Shown here: positions 9,781 through 20,454 of the stretch, in pieces
How the letters are laid out: every line of letters starts with the position of its first letter
Numbering within the stretch: position 1 is the first letter of the stretch
NCBI GenBank assembly: GCA_958296015.1
Contig: CATQIH010000049.1
Location: 17,602-81,601, forward strand
DNA: 64,000 bases
Reading direction: 5' to 3'
Source: Cyclobacteriaceae bacterium
Lineage (GTDB): Bacteria; Bacteroidota; Bacteroidia; Cytophagales; Cyclobacteriaceae
Made by a program: the position numbers and the translations under genes
Notes under the pieces: model-generated
The model's database searches: none
Told to the model about the DNA's origin: nothing
The model's input: the letters and a program-made list of their open reading frames with translations, nothing else

Positions 9781-11565
9781 ATGCATCAATCGCCAAGATA
9801 TCGTCCTGTACCACCGAAATGGGCCACCCGCTTCCTGCGCTGGTACTGCCATGCGGATTTAGTAGATAAGGTAGAAGGTGATTTGTACGAGCTATTTCAA
9901 CGCAGAGTAGAAACGCAAAGCTTATGGAAAGCGAAAGCGTTTTATTGGCTCAATGTGTTGATGTTTTTACACCCGTATTATATTGGAAAGAGAAAAAAGA
10001 ATTACACGACAAACCATACGGCTATGTTTAAAAACCATTTTAAAGTTGCCCTTCGGAATCTTCTAAATAAGAAAGTTTACGCTACAATCAATATCTTGGG
10101 ATTATCCATAGGCATTGCCTGTTGCCTACTTCCCATGGTGGATTTGCTACAGAAAAGTGCATTCAGCGACCCTTCTACAGGCTGGGGCTGGACCAACTTC
10201 ATTACCTATGTTCAACTCTATGAAAACGCTGATCTGGCAACCGTTGCGCAAAAGTTCACCAAGATAGTAGTGCGAAACAGGGAGGAGGAATGGCGGCAAA
10301 CCAACACAACCGGTCACGTCAATGTCCAGCCTCTGCAAGATGTTCACCTCAATGCGGATCTGGCTGCTCCAAGAGAGGTCACTGGCAACTACCAGACGGT
10401 GTATTTCTTCTCTGTCATCGGTCTGGTCATACTGCTTATTGCCCTGGTTAATTATACCAATCTTACGACAGCCCGTGCTTTTGATCGGGCGAGAGAGGTC
10501 GGTGTCCGCAAGGTCGTAGGTGCCAGGCGGGGGCAGCTTATGATGCAGTTTCTGACAGAATCTGCTCTTGTTATTCTGATAGCTTTTGCGCTGGCTGTAG
10601 CTATTGCCGATGTGTTTAGACCTGCATTGAACAAGTTAACCGGATTAACCATGATTAATGTGCTATGGATGAATTCGAGTTTCTGGGCATCTTTGTTGGC
10701 TTCACTATGCCTGACCACCCTGCTTGCCGGGCTGTATCCGGCTTTTGTGCTGTCTTCGTTTCAGCCTGTCGTCGTACTCAAAGGAAGAGTTAGCAAAACA
10801 GCTATGAGCAACTGGTTGCGGCGTGGGCTGGTGGTATTTCAGTTTACAGCTTCTATTGCATTGCTTATTGGTATCACAGTTTTATACACTCAGATCAGCC
10901 ACATGCGCAATAGGGAGCTTGGTATGAACCTGGAGCAGATTCTTACGGTAGATGCCCCCCGCGTACTTCCGGAAGGTATTGATCATGTGAGTGCAGTGGA
11001 GACATTTACCCAGGAATTGAGCCGACTTTCTGCCGTGGGGCAGATCGCTACCTCAGCAGCGGTTCCAGGCAAAGGGTTTAACTATTATACCAACGATGTC
11101 CGAAAGGCAGCAGCAGACCCTTCTACCAGCGTTGCCGGAGTCGTCACTAACATTGACACCAGCTTTGCTGCGCTTTACGGTATGAAACTGGTTGCTGGCA
11201 ACGGATTTAAAAACATGACAGCCCCGCCAGAAGGAGAGCCTCATCCTGTTATTATCAATGAGACCGCTGCCTTTGCGCTCGGTTTTGTTATCCCAGAAGA
11301 TGCTATCAACCAAGAGGTAGATATAGAAGATAACCCGGCCAAAAACTTTGTGGGTACCATTGCGCTGTCGTTCCTGCTGGCTAGCCCCCTTGACTGGTAT
11401 ATCATGAACCAATGGCTACAAGATTTCGCCTATCGGATACATGTTGAATGGTGGATGTTTGCGATTTCTGGGACTTTAGTGCTGCTAATAGCTCTAATAA
11501 CTGTCAGCTTCCAATCCATCAAAGCCGCGCTGGCCAACCCGGTAGATTCGCTGCGGAATGAATAA
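9781..11565 (+). pseudogene. FtsX/MacB-type ABC permease with N-terminal prefix domain and two internal deletions
   Basis: The N-terminus (PPKWATRFLRWYCHADLVDKVEGDLYELF) is the permease prefix domain found on many Cytophagales MacB-like permeases. A first FtsX module follows (FKNHFKVALRNLLNKK, LGLSIGIACCLL). The family usually has four-plus-four helices in about 800-900 residues; here there are 594. The chain jumps from the first transmembrane helix straight to FSDPSTGWGWTNFITYVQL, losing about 200 periplasmic residues. Later it jumps from DIEDNPAKNFVG to TIALSFLLASPLDWYIMNQ, losing much of the second periplasmic region and the helices around the conserved GVRKVLGA-type block. The first copy of that block (EVGVRKVVGARRGQLM) is still present. 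Both joins are in frame, so a protein could be made, but it is unlikely to be a working transporter. No ATPase gene is adjacent. Confidence 0.75.
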
Positions 11566-11802
11566 GGCAACCGTAAAAAGCAGTAGTTTTTGTCTGTCTA
11601 TACCTGTATATGTACATTTTAAATCTGTAGACACTAAAAGGTTATTTTCAAAAGCAAATATACAAACGCGCAATAACTTTAGTTATGTTAAACAGTAATA
11701 AACATTTTTTATTAAGCCTGAATCCATTGCTTTAAGTGATACGGATAAAATAAAGTAACGAAGTTTCAGTTATCTTTGATTTGAATTAACAAAGGTAAAA
11801 TA

Positions 11803-12732
11803 ATGGTAAGATACAACCAAACTACTGAGCAGATGATGCTACGCTTCTACAGCGGCTTGCAAGAGAGAGGATGTCGTCACTACGCTGCACAAGAAGTAGA
11901 GAAGCTAGGCTATGGGGGGGGCAAGAGCTACATTAGTTGGCTGCTGAACATTAGCCCTAAGACGATTCGCAAAGGAAAAATTGAACTGCCAGAGGTTGAC
12001 TTATATGCTCAGATTCCCGTGGGCAAACAACGACGTGATGGGGGTGGGCGGAAAAAATTTTGTTCAACATTTTGAGGTAGGTGAGTCGCTAAGTGCCTTT
12101 ATTACTTGGCATCGGGCGGGCAGCCCCACCGATGAGAGCATTTACTGGCTTCATTTGAAGCCCAGAGAGATTGCCCAAGGCTTTGCGCGGCGACATAATA
12201 TCGTAATTAGCTATGATATACAGCGCAACGAAGCTTATTTATCCATTGGTACCAATCATGGAACGGCTAATTTTATTGCCGACAACCTCTTGTGGTGGTG
12301 GGGGCCACCCCGTGGGATTACTTTGGTATTCACCATTCCCCCGAAGCACAAACTATACTGATTCTCTGCGATGCGGGCGGGGCTAATAGCTACCGCCACT
12401 ACGCCTTCAAAAAGCAGATGCTCTGCCTCTCTCAACAGATAGGTATATACTTTGTTCATCTGCCACTATCCCCCCTATGCTTCCAAACATACCCCATTGA
12501 ACATCGCCCCTTCCCTCATTTGCATCGGGCAATGAAGGGCGTAGTGTTTTCAGATTATCAACTCGTCAAGAAACTCATAGAGAAAACCGCCACCACTGGT
12601 TTGAAGGTAGAAGTCAGGATTAACGAGCAATACTATTCTACCAGCATCAAAACTACCCCACAAGAAGTAAATTTTCAACGCATTCAACCTCACCCGGTAG
12701 TACCGCAACTATCTTACAGAATATGTGCTTAG
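11803..12732 (+). mobile_element. Decayed ISAzo13-family transposase
   Basis: Three pieces in shifting frames add up to one transposase. The N-terminal piece has ISPKTIRKGKIEL followed by the basic GGGRKKF. The middle piece has AGSPTDESIYWLHLKPREIAQGF and GTNHGTANFIADNLLWWW. The C-terminal piece has ILILCDAGGANSYRH, PIEHRPFPHLHRAMKG and TTGLKVEVRIN. These are in the order of ISAzo13 transposases. There is a frameshift at the A6T4 run near 12055 and another at the G5 run near 12300. Between NIVISYDIQR and NEAYLSIG about 130 residues, including the first catalytic Asp region, are missing. The element is dead. Terminal inverted repeats were not identified. It sits downstream of the damaged permease. 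Confidence 0.8.
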
Positions 12733-13011
12733 TTAGGTACTTTATTTTATTGCTATCCCTAATGCATTTTAAGGGTTGGAGTAGAAGAATAAATATGAAT
12801 ATTACCTTTAGCCTAGGGTTTTTCCAAACGGATATTTAGTTTTCAACACTTCGTAAATTAATATTTCCGAAATATGTTGAAAATTTTAACCATCATAAGC
12901 TTGCGTTGAATGTCGGATCGTTTTTAGAATTTTGTGGTTCCAGAAAAATACCGGAATGATCATCTTCACCCCGGCATCTTTTATTTCAAAAATTATAAGA
13001 CAGAATTCATC

Positions 13012-13488
13012 TTAGTTTAAATATGAGCGAATCATCCAGGCCATTTTTTCATGTTGTTCCATTAGGCCGGTCACAAAGTCGCTGGTACCTGCATCCCGAA
13101 AGGCTTCTTCTTCTTTTTTCAGATCTTCGCGCATAATGCGAATGATAGTTTCATGGTCTTCCAATAAACTTTCCAACATACCTTTTGCATCACCTTCCCG
13201 ATGGTCAGTTTCCAGCAGACTTGCCAGTTCCACAAAAGAACTCATAGAGCCTAGAGCAAAATGGCCCAATGATCGGATGCGCTCCGCAATGTCATCGATG
13301 ATGATGGCCAGTTCTGTGTATTGCTCTTCAAAAAACTCGTGCAGACTGCGGAAGTGCATGCCTGTTACATTCCAGTGGTAATTACGTGTCTTAATGTACA
13401 GTACATGTTCATCCGCCAGGTTTTTATTCAACATGGTGGCTACTTTTTGACGATTCTCTTCATTAATTCCTATAGCTGCATTTCTCAT
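13012..13488 (-). CDS. dps: Dps family DNA-binding ferritin-like protein
   Basis: The 158-residue product has the full Dps four-helix bundle with the inter-subunit ferroxidase motif: YHWNVTGMHF, LHEFFEEQY and the acidic IDDIAERIRSLG. The family oxidises Fe(II) with hydrogen peroxide, stores the iron in a dodecamer and protects DNA in the cytoplasm. Length and motif order are normal. The gene is monocistronic, reading away from the neighbouring oxidoreductase's 3' end. No obvious OxyR-like site was seen upstream. Confidence 0.95.
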   Translation of the reverse strand: MRNAAIGINEENRQKVATMLNKNLADEHVLYIKTRNYHWNVTGMHFRSLHEFFEEQYTELAIIIDDIAERIRSLGHFALGSMSSFVELASLLETDHREGDAKGMLESLLEDHETIIRIMREDLKKEEEAFRDAGTSDFVTGLMEQHEKMAWMIRSYLN

Positions 13489-13561
13489 GACTTTCAGTTA
13501 TTTAAGCTTTACAATTAAAACAATGGGAAAAGACTACTCATGTAAATTTTACTATCCGACT

Positions 13562-14680
13562 CTAAACTTTCAATTCAATCTTTTTACCAGTTTGAGCAGC
13601 CTGATAGATAGCATCCATAATCTTGAGGTCTTTCACACCTTCTTCTCCATTAACTGGCACTTCAGGCTTTTTGTTATCTAAAATAATTTGTGCCATCTCA
13701 TCCATTTGCTTGGTTTGGTGGGTAATATGTGGCTGTTTGAGCGGGCCTTTGTTCGTTTTACCTTCTATTGGCCCATAACCGGTCGCTGGTTGCAGTTCGG
13801 CAAATCCGTCTGTACCATCCAGAAAAAACCGGTCTAAGTTGTTCATAGCATACGTTGACAGACAGGAAGCAACAGCCCCACCCGGAAATCCTAGCTGAAA
13901 CATAATGGTTTCGTCAATACCTTTTTTAAACTTTTCAGGATTGGTTTTATTTTCCTGCGCTGTCACCCATTCGGGTTCTTGGCCCACCATATATCTGGCT
14001 CCATTGACTGCATAAATGCCAATATCCATCAATGCACCTCCGCCTGAGAGTTTCTTGTCGAGCCTCCATTGGTTTGGATCACCGATCGTGAAGCCACATA
14101 ACCCCTGAAAAAACATAATCTTACCAAAATCACCCGCCTTACGCATATGAATAATCTCCAGCGTCTTTGGTTCAAAATGCAACCTATAGCCTACCAATAG
14201 CTTCACATTTGCCTGCTTACAGGCATCTACCATCTCCTGCCCTTGCTGTGCATTGACGGCCATCGGCTTTTCGCAAATTACCTGCTTGCCGGCTTTGGCT
14301 ACCCGTATCACCTGATCGTGGTGCAGAGCATTGGGTGTAATGACATACACTGCATCGATATCCGGATTGTCTTTAATCTGGTCAAAGTTTTCATAGTTGT
14401 AACAGTTTTTTTCTGCAATACCATATTTTTGTTGCCATTCTTTGACCTTAGCCGGAGTGCCACTGATCAAGCCTGTCAGCTTTGCTCTCTGACAGTCTTG
14501 CATGGCTGCTGCTACCCGGCTGCCATAACTTCCAAGACCCATGATAGCTACGTTGAGCATTTTTCCCTGGTATGGCTGACTAATAATTTTCTCTAAGCTA
14601 TCAGCAGTATTTAGCTGTATCATAGGCCAGGCTAAAGCTGTAGCAGTAAACTTCTGCAAAAAATCTCTTCGTGAACGCAT
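13562..14680 (-). CDS. Gfo/Idh/MocA-family oxidoreductase (glucose-fructose oxidoreductase-like), exported
   Basis: A start at 14680 gives MRSRRDFLQKFTATALAW, a twin-arginine signal. An upstream start would place nine extra residues before it. The Rossmann motif VAIMGLGSYGSRVA is followed by the family dinucleotide motif ICEKPMAVN and by GYRLHFEP, which is typical of glucose-fructose oxidoreductase-like members. GGGALMDIGIYAVNGARYMVG marks the C-terminal domain. The protein probably acts in the periplasm on a sugar or polyol with bound NADP. The substrate is not predictable. It is a single gene between Dps and an IS remnant. Confidence 0.88.
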   Translation of the reverse strand: MRSRRDFLQKFTATALAWPMIQLNTADSLEKIISQPYQGKMLNVAIMGLGSYGSRVAAAMQDCQRAKLTGLISGTPAKVKEWQQKYGIAEKNCYNYENFDQIKDNPDIDAVYVITPNALHHDQVIRVAKAGKQVICEKPMAVNAQQGQEMVDACKQANVKLLVGYRLHFEPKTLEIIHMRKAGDFGKIMFFQGLCGFTIGDPNQWRLDKKLSGGGALMDIGIYAVNGARYMVGQEPEWVTAQENKTNPEKFKKGIDETIMFQLGFPGGAVASCLSTYAMNNLDRFFLDGTDGFAELQPATGYGPIEGKTNKGPLKQPHITHQTKQMDEMAQIILDNKKPEVPVNGEEGVKDLKIMDAIYQAAQTGKKIELKV

Positions 14681-14898
14681 AGTATTAAGTTTGTGTGTGA
14701 ATAGCATATAAGATATATAAGTTAGTTAACCTATTCTTTCTGTAAACTGTTTGTGTTTGTATGACAAGATAGTTATGCATACAATTAACAGGAACAAAAA
14801 TAGATTGGGAAGAAGTAATCTGTTCTCGTCCGGCATAACCTAAACAAAACAGACTTGTAAGATAATAAATCCACAAATTTATTTTATTTAACATAATT

Positions 14899-16010
14899 TC
14901 AGTTATTTCCCTTATTTATCAGATTTATAATATAGTACAGAAAGAGTAGATCAGCCTCAGAAAGCCGTTGATTGATAGCCTTATCCAGATCATTGTCCAG
15001 CGAATATTTTACTTCTGAGCCATCGGTTTTACAAGAAATCAACAGGGTATACTTTTCTACTACTGCTTGATGTGAACTCTGTGCATTCCACAAGTAAACA
15101 GGCTGGCTATATATCTTACGGGTCATAGGGCCCTTACTGCCTTGTCGGAAAGTATAAGTTTTCCAGTCTTGCTACTTAACTTGGTTGAGCAGTTGGTTAA
15201 CCTTAACCGGCTTTTGCTCACTGATACACTTAGTAGGTTTTCTGCCTATACCTGACCAAAAGGGAAGATAAGGATCAGGATGAGTTAGATACACGTTTTG
15301 GTCTTGGTGAATATCCAATATAAATAGCTTTCCATGCTTGTTTAGCCCTAAACGAAAACCTCGGGCATTCCCATAAAAGGCATCAGCGTTTACCCAATCA
15401 TAGCCTACTACCCCTTCCATCTCATCAATCATATCCAAGGCTAACTCCCACTTGCTCTTATACACTTGGGCTTGTTGGGGTATGCCTGCCTTTTGACATC
15501 TTTTTTTATCCTTTACCCACTGCTCTGGTAAAAATAAACCTACATTGACCATGGGTGGGCTACATCATCTTGTTGGTTTAAGGCGGCAAGCACGCTTACC
15601 TGCCCGTTATCTACTTTGCCTATACTACCTAAGTACTGACGAGCGACTCCTGCTGACTTTGTTCCTTTCTTTACATGACCTTCTTCATCTATGATCAGAC
15701 CGCGATAGCCTCCTTTACTTGTCAGTAGTTGACGTATATCCCTGCCTACCTCTTGTAATACCGGCTTATGATCCCAAGGAGAATCACTGATAAAGTGCTG
15801 TAATTGGTGATAAGTTGAATCGGCTACTTGCTCTACCATGCGATCTATATTATGCTTACCTTCTTGATACAAGCCTTATAAATACTCATTTACTCGCTGA
15901 CCATTACAACGGCGATATACCTTGAATAAGGCTTTATACTTGCTTGTATACTTTTCTATTCCTGTTAATTTTAAGCTGCTCTCATTCTTGTTTTAATACC
16001 TTTTTCCCAT
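14899..16010 (-). mobile_element. Decayed IS701-like (DDE) transposase remnant
   Basis: Read from the ATG at 16010, one chain can be followed: an N-terminal segment ending RVNEYL, then GLYQEGKHNIDRM, QLQHFISDSPWDHKPVL, LIIDEEGHVKKGTKSAGVARQY (the DEEG Asp and KKG typical of IS701), LFLPEQW, VNADAFYG and finally RQGSKGPMTRK plus DGSEVKYSL. It is interrupted by TAA at 15993-15995, TAA at 15876-15878 and TAG at 15172-15174, and by a frameshift near 15545. The C-terminal catalytic Glu region (YWVERAFQ in relatives) is missing. Two of the stops are where Gln codons would fit, consistent with CAA to TAA. The element is inactive. Its 5' side abuts the truncated adhesin gene, so an old insertion or deletion here probably removed the adhesin N-terminus. 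Confidence 0.82.
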
Positions 16011-16076
16011 TTCAGTTTAAACTGTTAAAGTAGTAGTAAGCCAATAACGTTTATAAATTTTACTTTTTGTTTAGAT

Positions 16077-16103
16077 TGTATGGAGTATGTAGCACTCCAT
16101 ACA
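16077..16103. repeat. Perfect 10-bp inverted repeat beside the IS701 remnant
   Basis: TGTATGGAGT (16077-16086) and ACTCCATACA (16094-16103) are exact inverted copies separated by 7 nt. It sits about 70 bp outside the transposase start and about 25 bp before the adhesin frame opens. It could be an IS end structure or part of the deletion junction. No T-run follows, so it is not a classic terminator. Confidence 0.7.
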
Positions 16104-16127
16104 CAAAGGTAATCAATCCTATGCTGA

Positions 16128-19100
16128 CACCACCATCAGACTTGGTTCAACTATAGCGGTGCAGGCAGAAGTACTAATAAGATTACCGGGTTAAGAGAAG
16201 GCACTTACAGGCTTATCGTGACTGATAAAAATGGCTGTAGTGTAACCACCAGCGAATATATCTTGGCTGATCCGCAAGAACTTAGCATGGATGAGGTGGC
16301 TGTTCAACATGTCACCTGTAAAGGAGCCAATGATGGCAAAATCAAACTGGTAGTCAGTGGCGGATGGGGCAACTATATATTTACGTATCGCAAAGCTGGA
16401 CAGGGCAGTTTTACTACCTTTACAGATACTACCCCTTTTGATGTGGGTACTTATACTATTCAGGTAACAGACAAGGAAGGTTGCAGTGTGACTTACGGGC
16501 AGACAGTGACAATTACTGAGCCGCAGGATGCACTTACCCTACAGTATGCACTGTCAGCGTATGACGGATACCAGGTATCTTGTTTTGACAGCAACGATGG
16601 CTGGATTGATGCTTCGGCTGCCGGTGGTAATAGTGCTCCCTTTGGCAATCAATACCTGTTTGCCCTGGGGGATGGAGCATTTAGCACCAATCCCCGTTTT
16701 GAAGGACTGTCAGCAGGCAGCTATACCCTGAAAGTAAAAGATGAGCGTGGTTGCATGGTCACAAGTACAGTAACTTTGTCTGCCCCTGCGGAATTGATAC
16801 TCTCTACTTTAGATAAGAATTACATCCAGTGCTTTGGTGACAGTACCGGCTATATCACTGTGCAGGCATCAGGGGGTGTTTCCCCTTATCGCTATCGCCT
16901 GGATTCGGGTATATGGCAGGATAATCCTGTCTTTGAGCAACTGCCTGCCGGTGGCCATGCTTTAACAGTCACAGATGCCCGAGGCTGTCAGACAGTGTTC
17001 CTTGAGTCTATGACAACCAATGACCTGCTGGTGATTTCTTTTGACAAGACTGATGTACGCTGTTATGGAGAAAACAACGGAGAGATCACAGCGAATGTCT
17101 CCGGGGGCAAAGCACCCTATGTGCTCAACTGGCAGCAGGTTTCTTCTTCCGGAGATCACTTAGAAGCCCTGGCTCCTGGATGGTATACCCTGACTATTGC
17201 CGATGCTGATGCCTGTGCGCTGACTGATAGCGTATTGATCAGGCAGCCAGAAACAGAGTTAGCTACCACTCCTGTTGTAACGCCGGTACGCTGCTATGGA
17301 GAAAACAGTGGCGTAATTGCCCTTGCCACAACTGGGGGAAACTTGCCCTATCGCTATTCTATGGATCAGTGAACTACTTTCCAGACGGACAGCCTGTTTA
17401 CCAGCCTTGTGGCAGGCACTTATACAATTATGACCATAGATAGCAAAGGTTGCGGCTTCAGCATGGAAGCTGTAGTTACTCAACCTGAGCTACTGGAAAT
17501 AGCCTTTGCATCCAAGTCAGATATTCTGTGTTATGGTGAGGCAACCGGTGCTATTACTGTTTCATCGGCCGGCGGTACGCTTCCCTACAGGTATTCTTTG
17601 GATGGGCAATCATGGCAGGATATGGCAGATTTTACCAACTTACTTGCTGGTAAATATCAGGTACTGCTACAAGATGCCCGCGGGTGTCAGGCGATGCTGG
17701 AAATAAGCTTGGTACAGCCTGAGCAGCCACTGGCACTTTCCTTCCAGGTAACACCTGTTCAATGTAAAGAAACAACCACAGGAGCTATCAAGACTACGGT
17801 TTCCGGTGGCACGTCACCCTATGTGTATCAATGGGAAAGTTTAGCAGATAAGAATCCGGAAAGTTTTCCGGATGGGCAGTATTCCGCTGCCGATGTATCT
17901 GGCTTGCCTGATGGTGATTATGTACTTACTGTTACCGATGCACATGGCTGCCAGTTGCGCGATACCATTGCTGTTACCGAGCCAGAAATCGCCTTGCAGG
18001 CCAGTATCACTATACAAAGAAATGTCAGTTGCTTCGGCCTGTCTGATGGTTTTGTACAGATAGAAGCACTGGGCGGATATCCTCCCTATCGATATGCATG
18101 GCAAGGGAGAAAGTTCTTAGATACATTGGCCTATGATGATCTGGCGGAAGGCCATTATCAGATGCTCGTCAAGGATACGATGAACTGCCAGGTAACGATA
18201 GAGGTTTACATATCCCAACCTGATGTGCTAGCAGTGAGTGCTGAAGTATTACAACATGTCAGCTGCTTTGCAGGCAGTGACGCCCGTTTTATAGCCAAAG
18301 TCACCGGGGGAACCCAAAGCTATCGTTATTCACTAGATGCAGGTCTGACCTTTCAGCCAGAGGCGATCTTTGCCGGTTACCCGAAAGGAGTATATAATAT
18401 TCTGGTAGAAGATGCTCTAGGGTGCACAGTCAGTACGCAGGTCAATATCACGGAGCCTGTCTTGTTATCAGCAAGCATTGACAAAGTGGTTCCCTCTGCC
18501 TGTACGCAGGCCAATGGCGAAGCTCTGGTCGTTACCCAGGGAGGGACTCCGCCCTACCGCTATGCCTGGATCAACCAACAGGGAGAGACCGTCGCTACGA
18601 ATGCTTATCCAAAGACACTGTATGCTGGTGTGTACGATGTGTACGTAATAGATGCTCAAGATTGCCAGGTGCATCTGAGCCAGATCATCAGCGATCTGGA
18701 TGGGCCGGTAAGCTACATCTCTTCCTTTCAGGATGCCCGCTGCTTTACTTCCGCAGATGGTAGTGCCACTGTAGTAGCCGAAGGCGGGTCTGGTGGATAC
18801 ACCTATCTCTGGTCCCTCCAGACCGGGTCCCTCCAGACCGGGTCCCTCCAGACCGGGTCCCTCCAGACCGGGTCCCTCCAGACCGGGTCCCTCCAGACCG
18901 GGTCCCTCCAGACCGGGTCCCTCCAGACCGGGTCCCTCCAGACCGGGTCCCTCCAGACCGGGTCCCTCCAGACCGGGTCCCTCCAGACCCGGTCCCTCCA
19001 GACCGGGTCCCTCCAGACCGGGTCCCTCCAGACCGGGTCCCTCCAGACCGGGTCCCTCCAGACCCGGTCTGATAAGACCCATGCTAATATACAGGCACAG

Positions 19101-20454
19101 ACAAGTGCAACAGCGACTAACCTGATGCGGGGGAATACTTTGTCACTGTCACTGACCAAAGGGGCTGTAAGAGTATCTCCTCGGTAACAATTAGCTCACC
19201 GGATGCCCTTGGGCTGGATACACTGCAATGGCAGCATCCAAGTTGCTTCCAGGCTTGTGACGGACAGATAAGCATGATGGCCAAAGGAGGCGTTGCCCCC
19301 TATACTTACCAGTGGGAAGGGCGCAGCGAAACCCTGCCTGCGCTGGAGCAGCTTTGCAGGGGGACGTATACGCTTACAGTCACCGATGCGGCGGGATGTA
19401 GCTTCTCTCAAAGCTTCTCCATGACACCTCCTGATCTGCTGCAACTTAATACTGTCTCTGTCAAAGCTCCCACCTGTTTTCAAGGATGTGATGGAAAAGC
19501 GCAAGTCACTGTGCAAGGAGGTACGGCCCCGTATCGCTATCAATGGAGTGAGCCTCACACCGATAATACGCTGTCTCAAACCACAGCCCAGGCAGATGGC
19601 CTATGCCCGGGAAGCTATACAGTCACCGTTACGGATGCACAAGGCTGTAGCGAGCAGCAGCAGGTTACTATACAGCAAACGCCTGCTATATCGTTACAGC
19701 TGCCCGATACGGTGAATCTATGCCTTGACCAGCAGGTAACACTTGACGCCACTGTTCCAATGGGACAATATCAGTGGACCCATAATGGTATTGCCTACAG
19801 TAAAAAGGCCAGCATCATCACAGACAAGGCAGGCACTTACCATGTGTCAGTGACCAATGCACAGGGATGCATGGAAACAGCCAGTACCCGGGTGAATACT
19901 TACGATACGCTCTTCGAGGTTAACTTCCTGCAATCCAGTGAAGCTTATACCGGTGATACCCTTACCTTAAGTGAGATATGCTACCCGCAGCCTGATAGCG
20001 TGCAGTGGAGATACTCACAAGGCATACAGATGCTGGATCTTCTCCTTTTGAGCCGCAGATCACTTATCAACAGGCAGGCACCTACCAGGTAACCCTAACC
20101 GGCTACTACAGTGCATGCAGTGATTCGGTGACCAAGACGGTGATCTTCTTCCCGGCTGAGCAAAACAAGACCACTAACAGCAGGCTGGCCACAGGGCCAC
20201 AGGGAATCAAGTCTATTACCATCTATCCTAATCCTACTGATGGTCGCTTCCGGGTGGAGGTAGCCTTGTATGCACAGACTGATTTGTATGTTTTCCTGCA
20301 TGATACAGGCGGACAGGAGCTAAGTCGCGGCAGCAAGCAAGGCAAGGATCTATATTCCTTTGACTTTGATATCAGCTCTTACGCCTCAGGTCAGTACTAT
20401 CTAAGACTTGTCACCCAATACGATAAAAAAGTAGCCAGAATCCTACTGCGATGA
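16128..20454 (+). pseudogene. SprB-repeat adhesin with type IX secretion sorting domain, N-terminally truncated and broken
   Basis: The chain is a string of SprB-type repeats, each with a C(F/Y)G..DG entry, a GG..PY.Y core and a GxYxxxVxDxxGC exit (for example GTYTIQVTDKEGC, AGSYTLKVKDERGC). At the end is a type IX secretion type-A sorting domain: ITIYPNPTDGRFRVEV and SSYASGQYYLRLV. Such proteins are large cell-surface adhesins secreted by the T9SS and used in gliding or attachment. There is no start codon: the frame opens after a stop at 16125-16127 next to the IS701 remnant. A TGA at 17370-17372 replaces a Trp (MDQ-stop-TTFQTDS). A base is missing near 19123 (TNL then AGEYFVTVTD) and another near 20024-20036. 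A 17-copy repeat lies within one domain. The stop overlaps the next gene's ATG (ATGA), indicating an old operon. Confidence 0.85.
18811..19065. repeat. Tandem array: 17 copies of a 15-bp palindromic-arm unit
   Basis: The unit GGTCCCTCCAGACCG repeats 17 times head-to-tail without gaps. Copies 12 (18976-18990) and 17 end in C instead of G; the others look identical. Each unit has self-complementary arms GGTC and GACC around a 6-nt centre, and an imperfect 18th unit (GGTCTGATAAGACCC) keeps the arms. In the adhesin frame it encodes SLQTG (SLQTR in the two variants). Because 15 is a multiple of three, copy-number change keeps the frame. Several other frames on both strands also stay open. Confidence 0.97.

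Noticed and set aside
14685..14894. 69-residue minus-strand frame between the oxidoreductase and the IS remnant
   Set aside because: Composition looks random and it overlaps the oxidoreductase start; no domain is seen.
18811..19065. CRISPR array
   Set aside because: The units are contiguous with no spacers and are far too short; no cas genes are nearby.
18793..19159. Long open frames of SRPGP, GLEGP and VWRDP repeats across the 15-bp array
   Set aside because: They exist only because the 15-bp unit lacks stops in several frames; the adhesin frame (SLQTG) is continuous with real domains on the left side.
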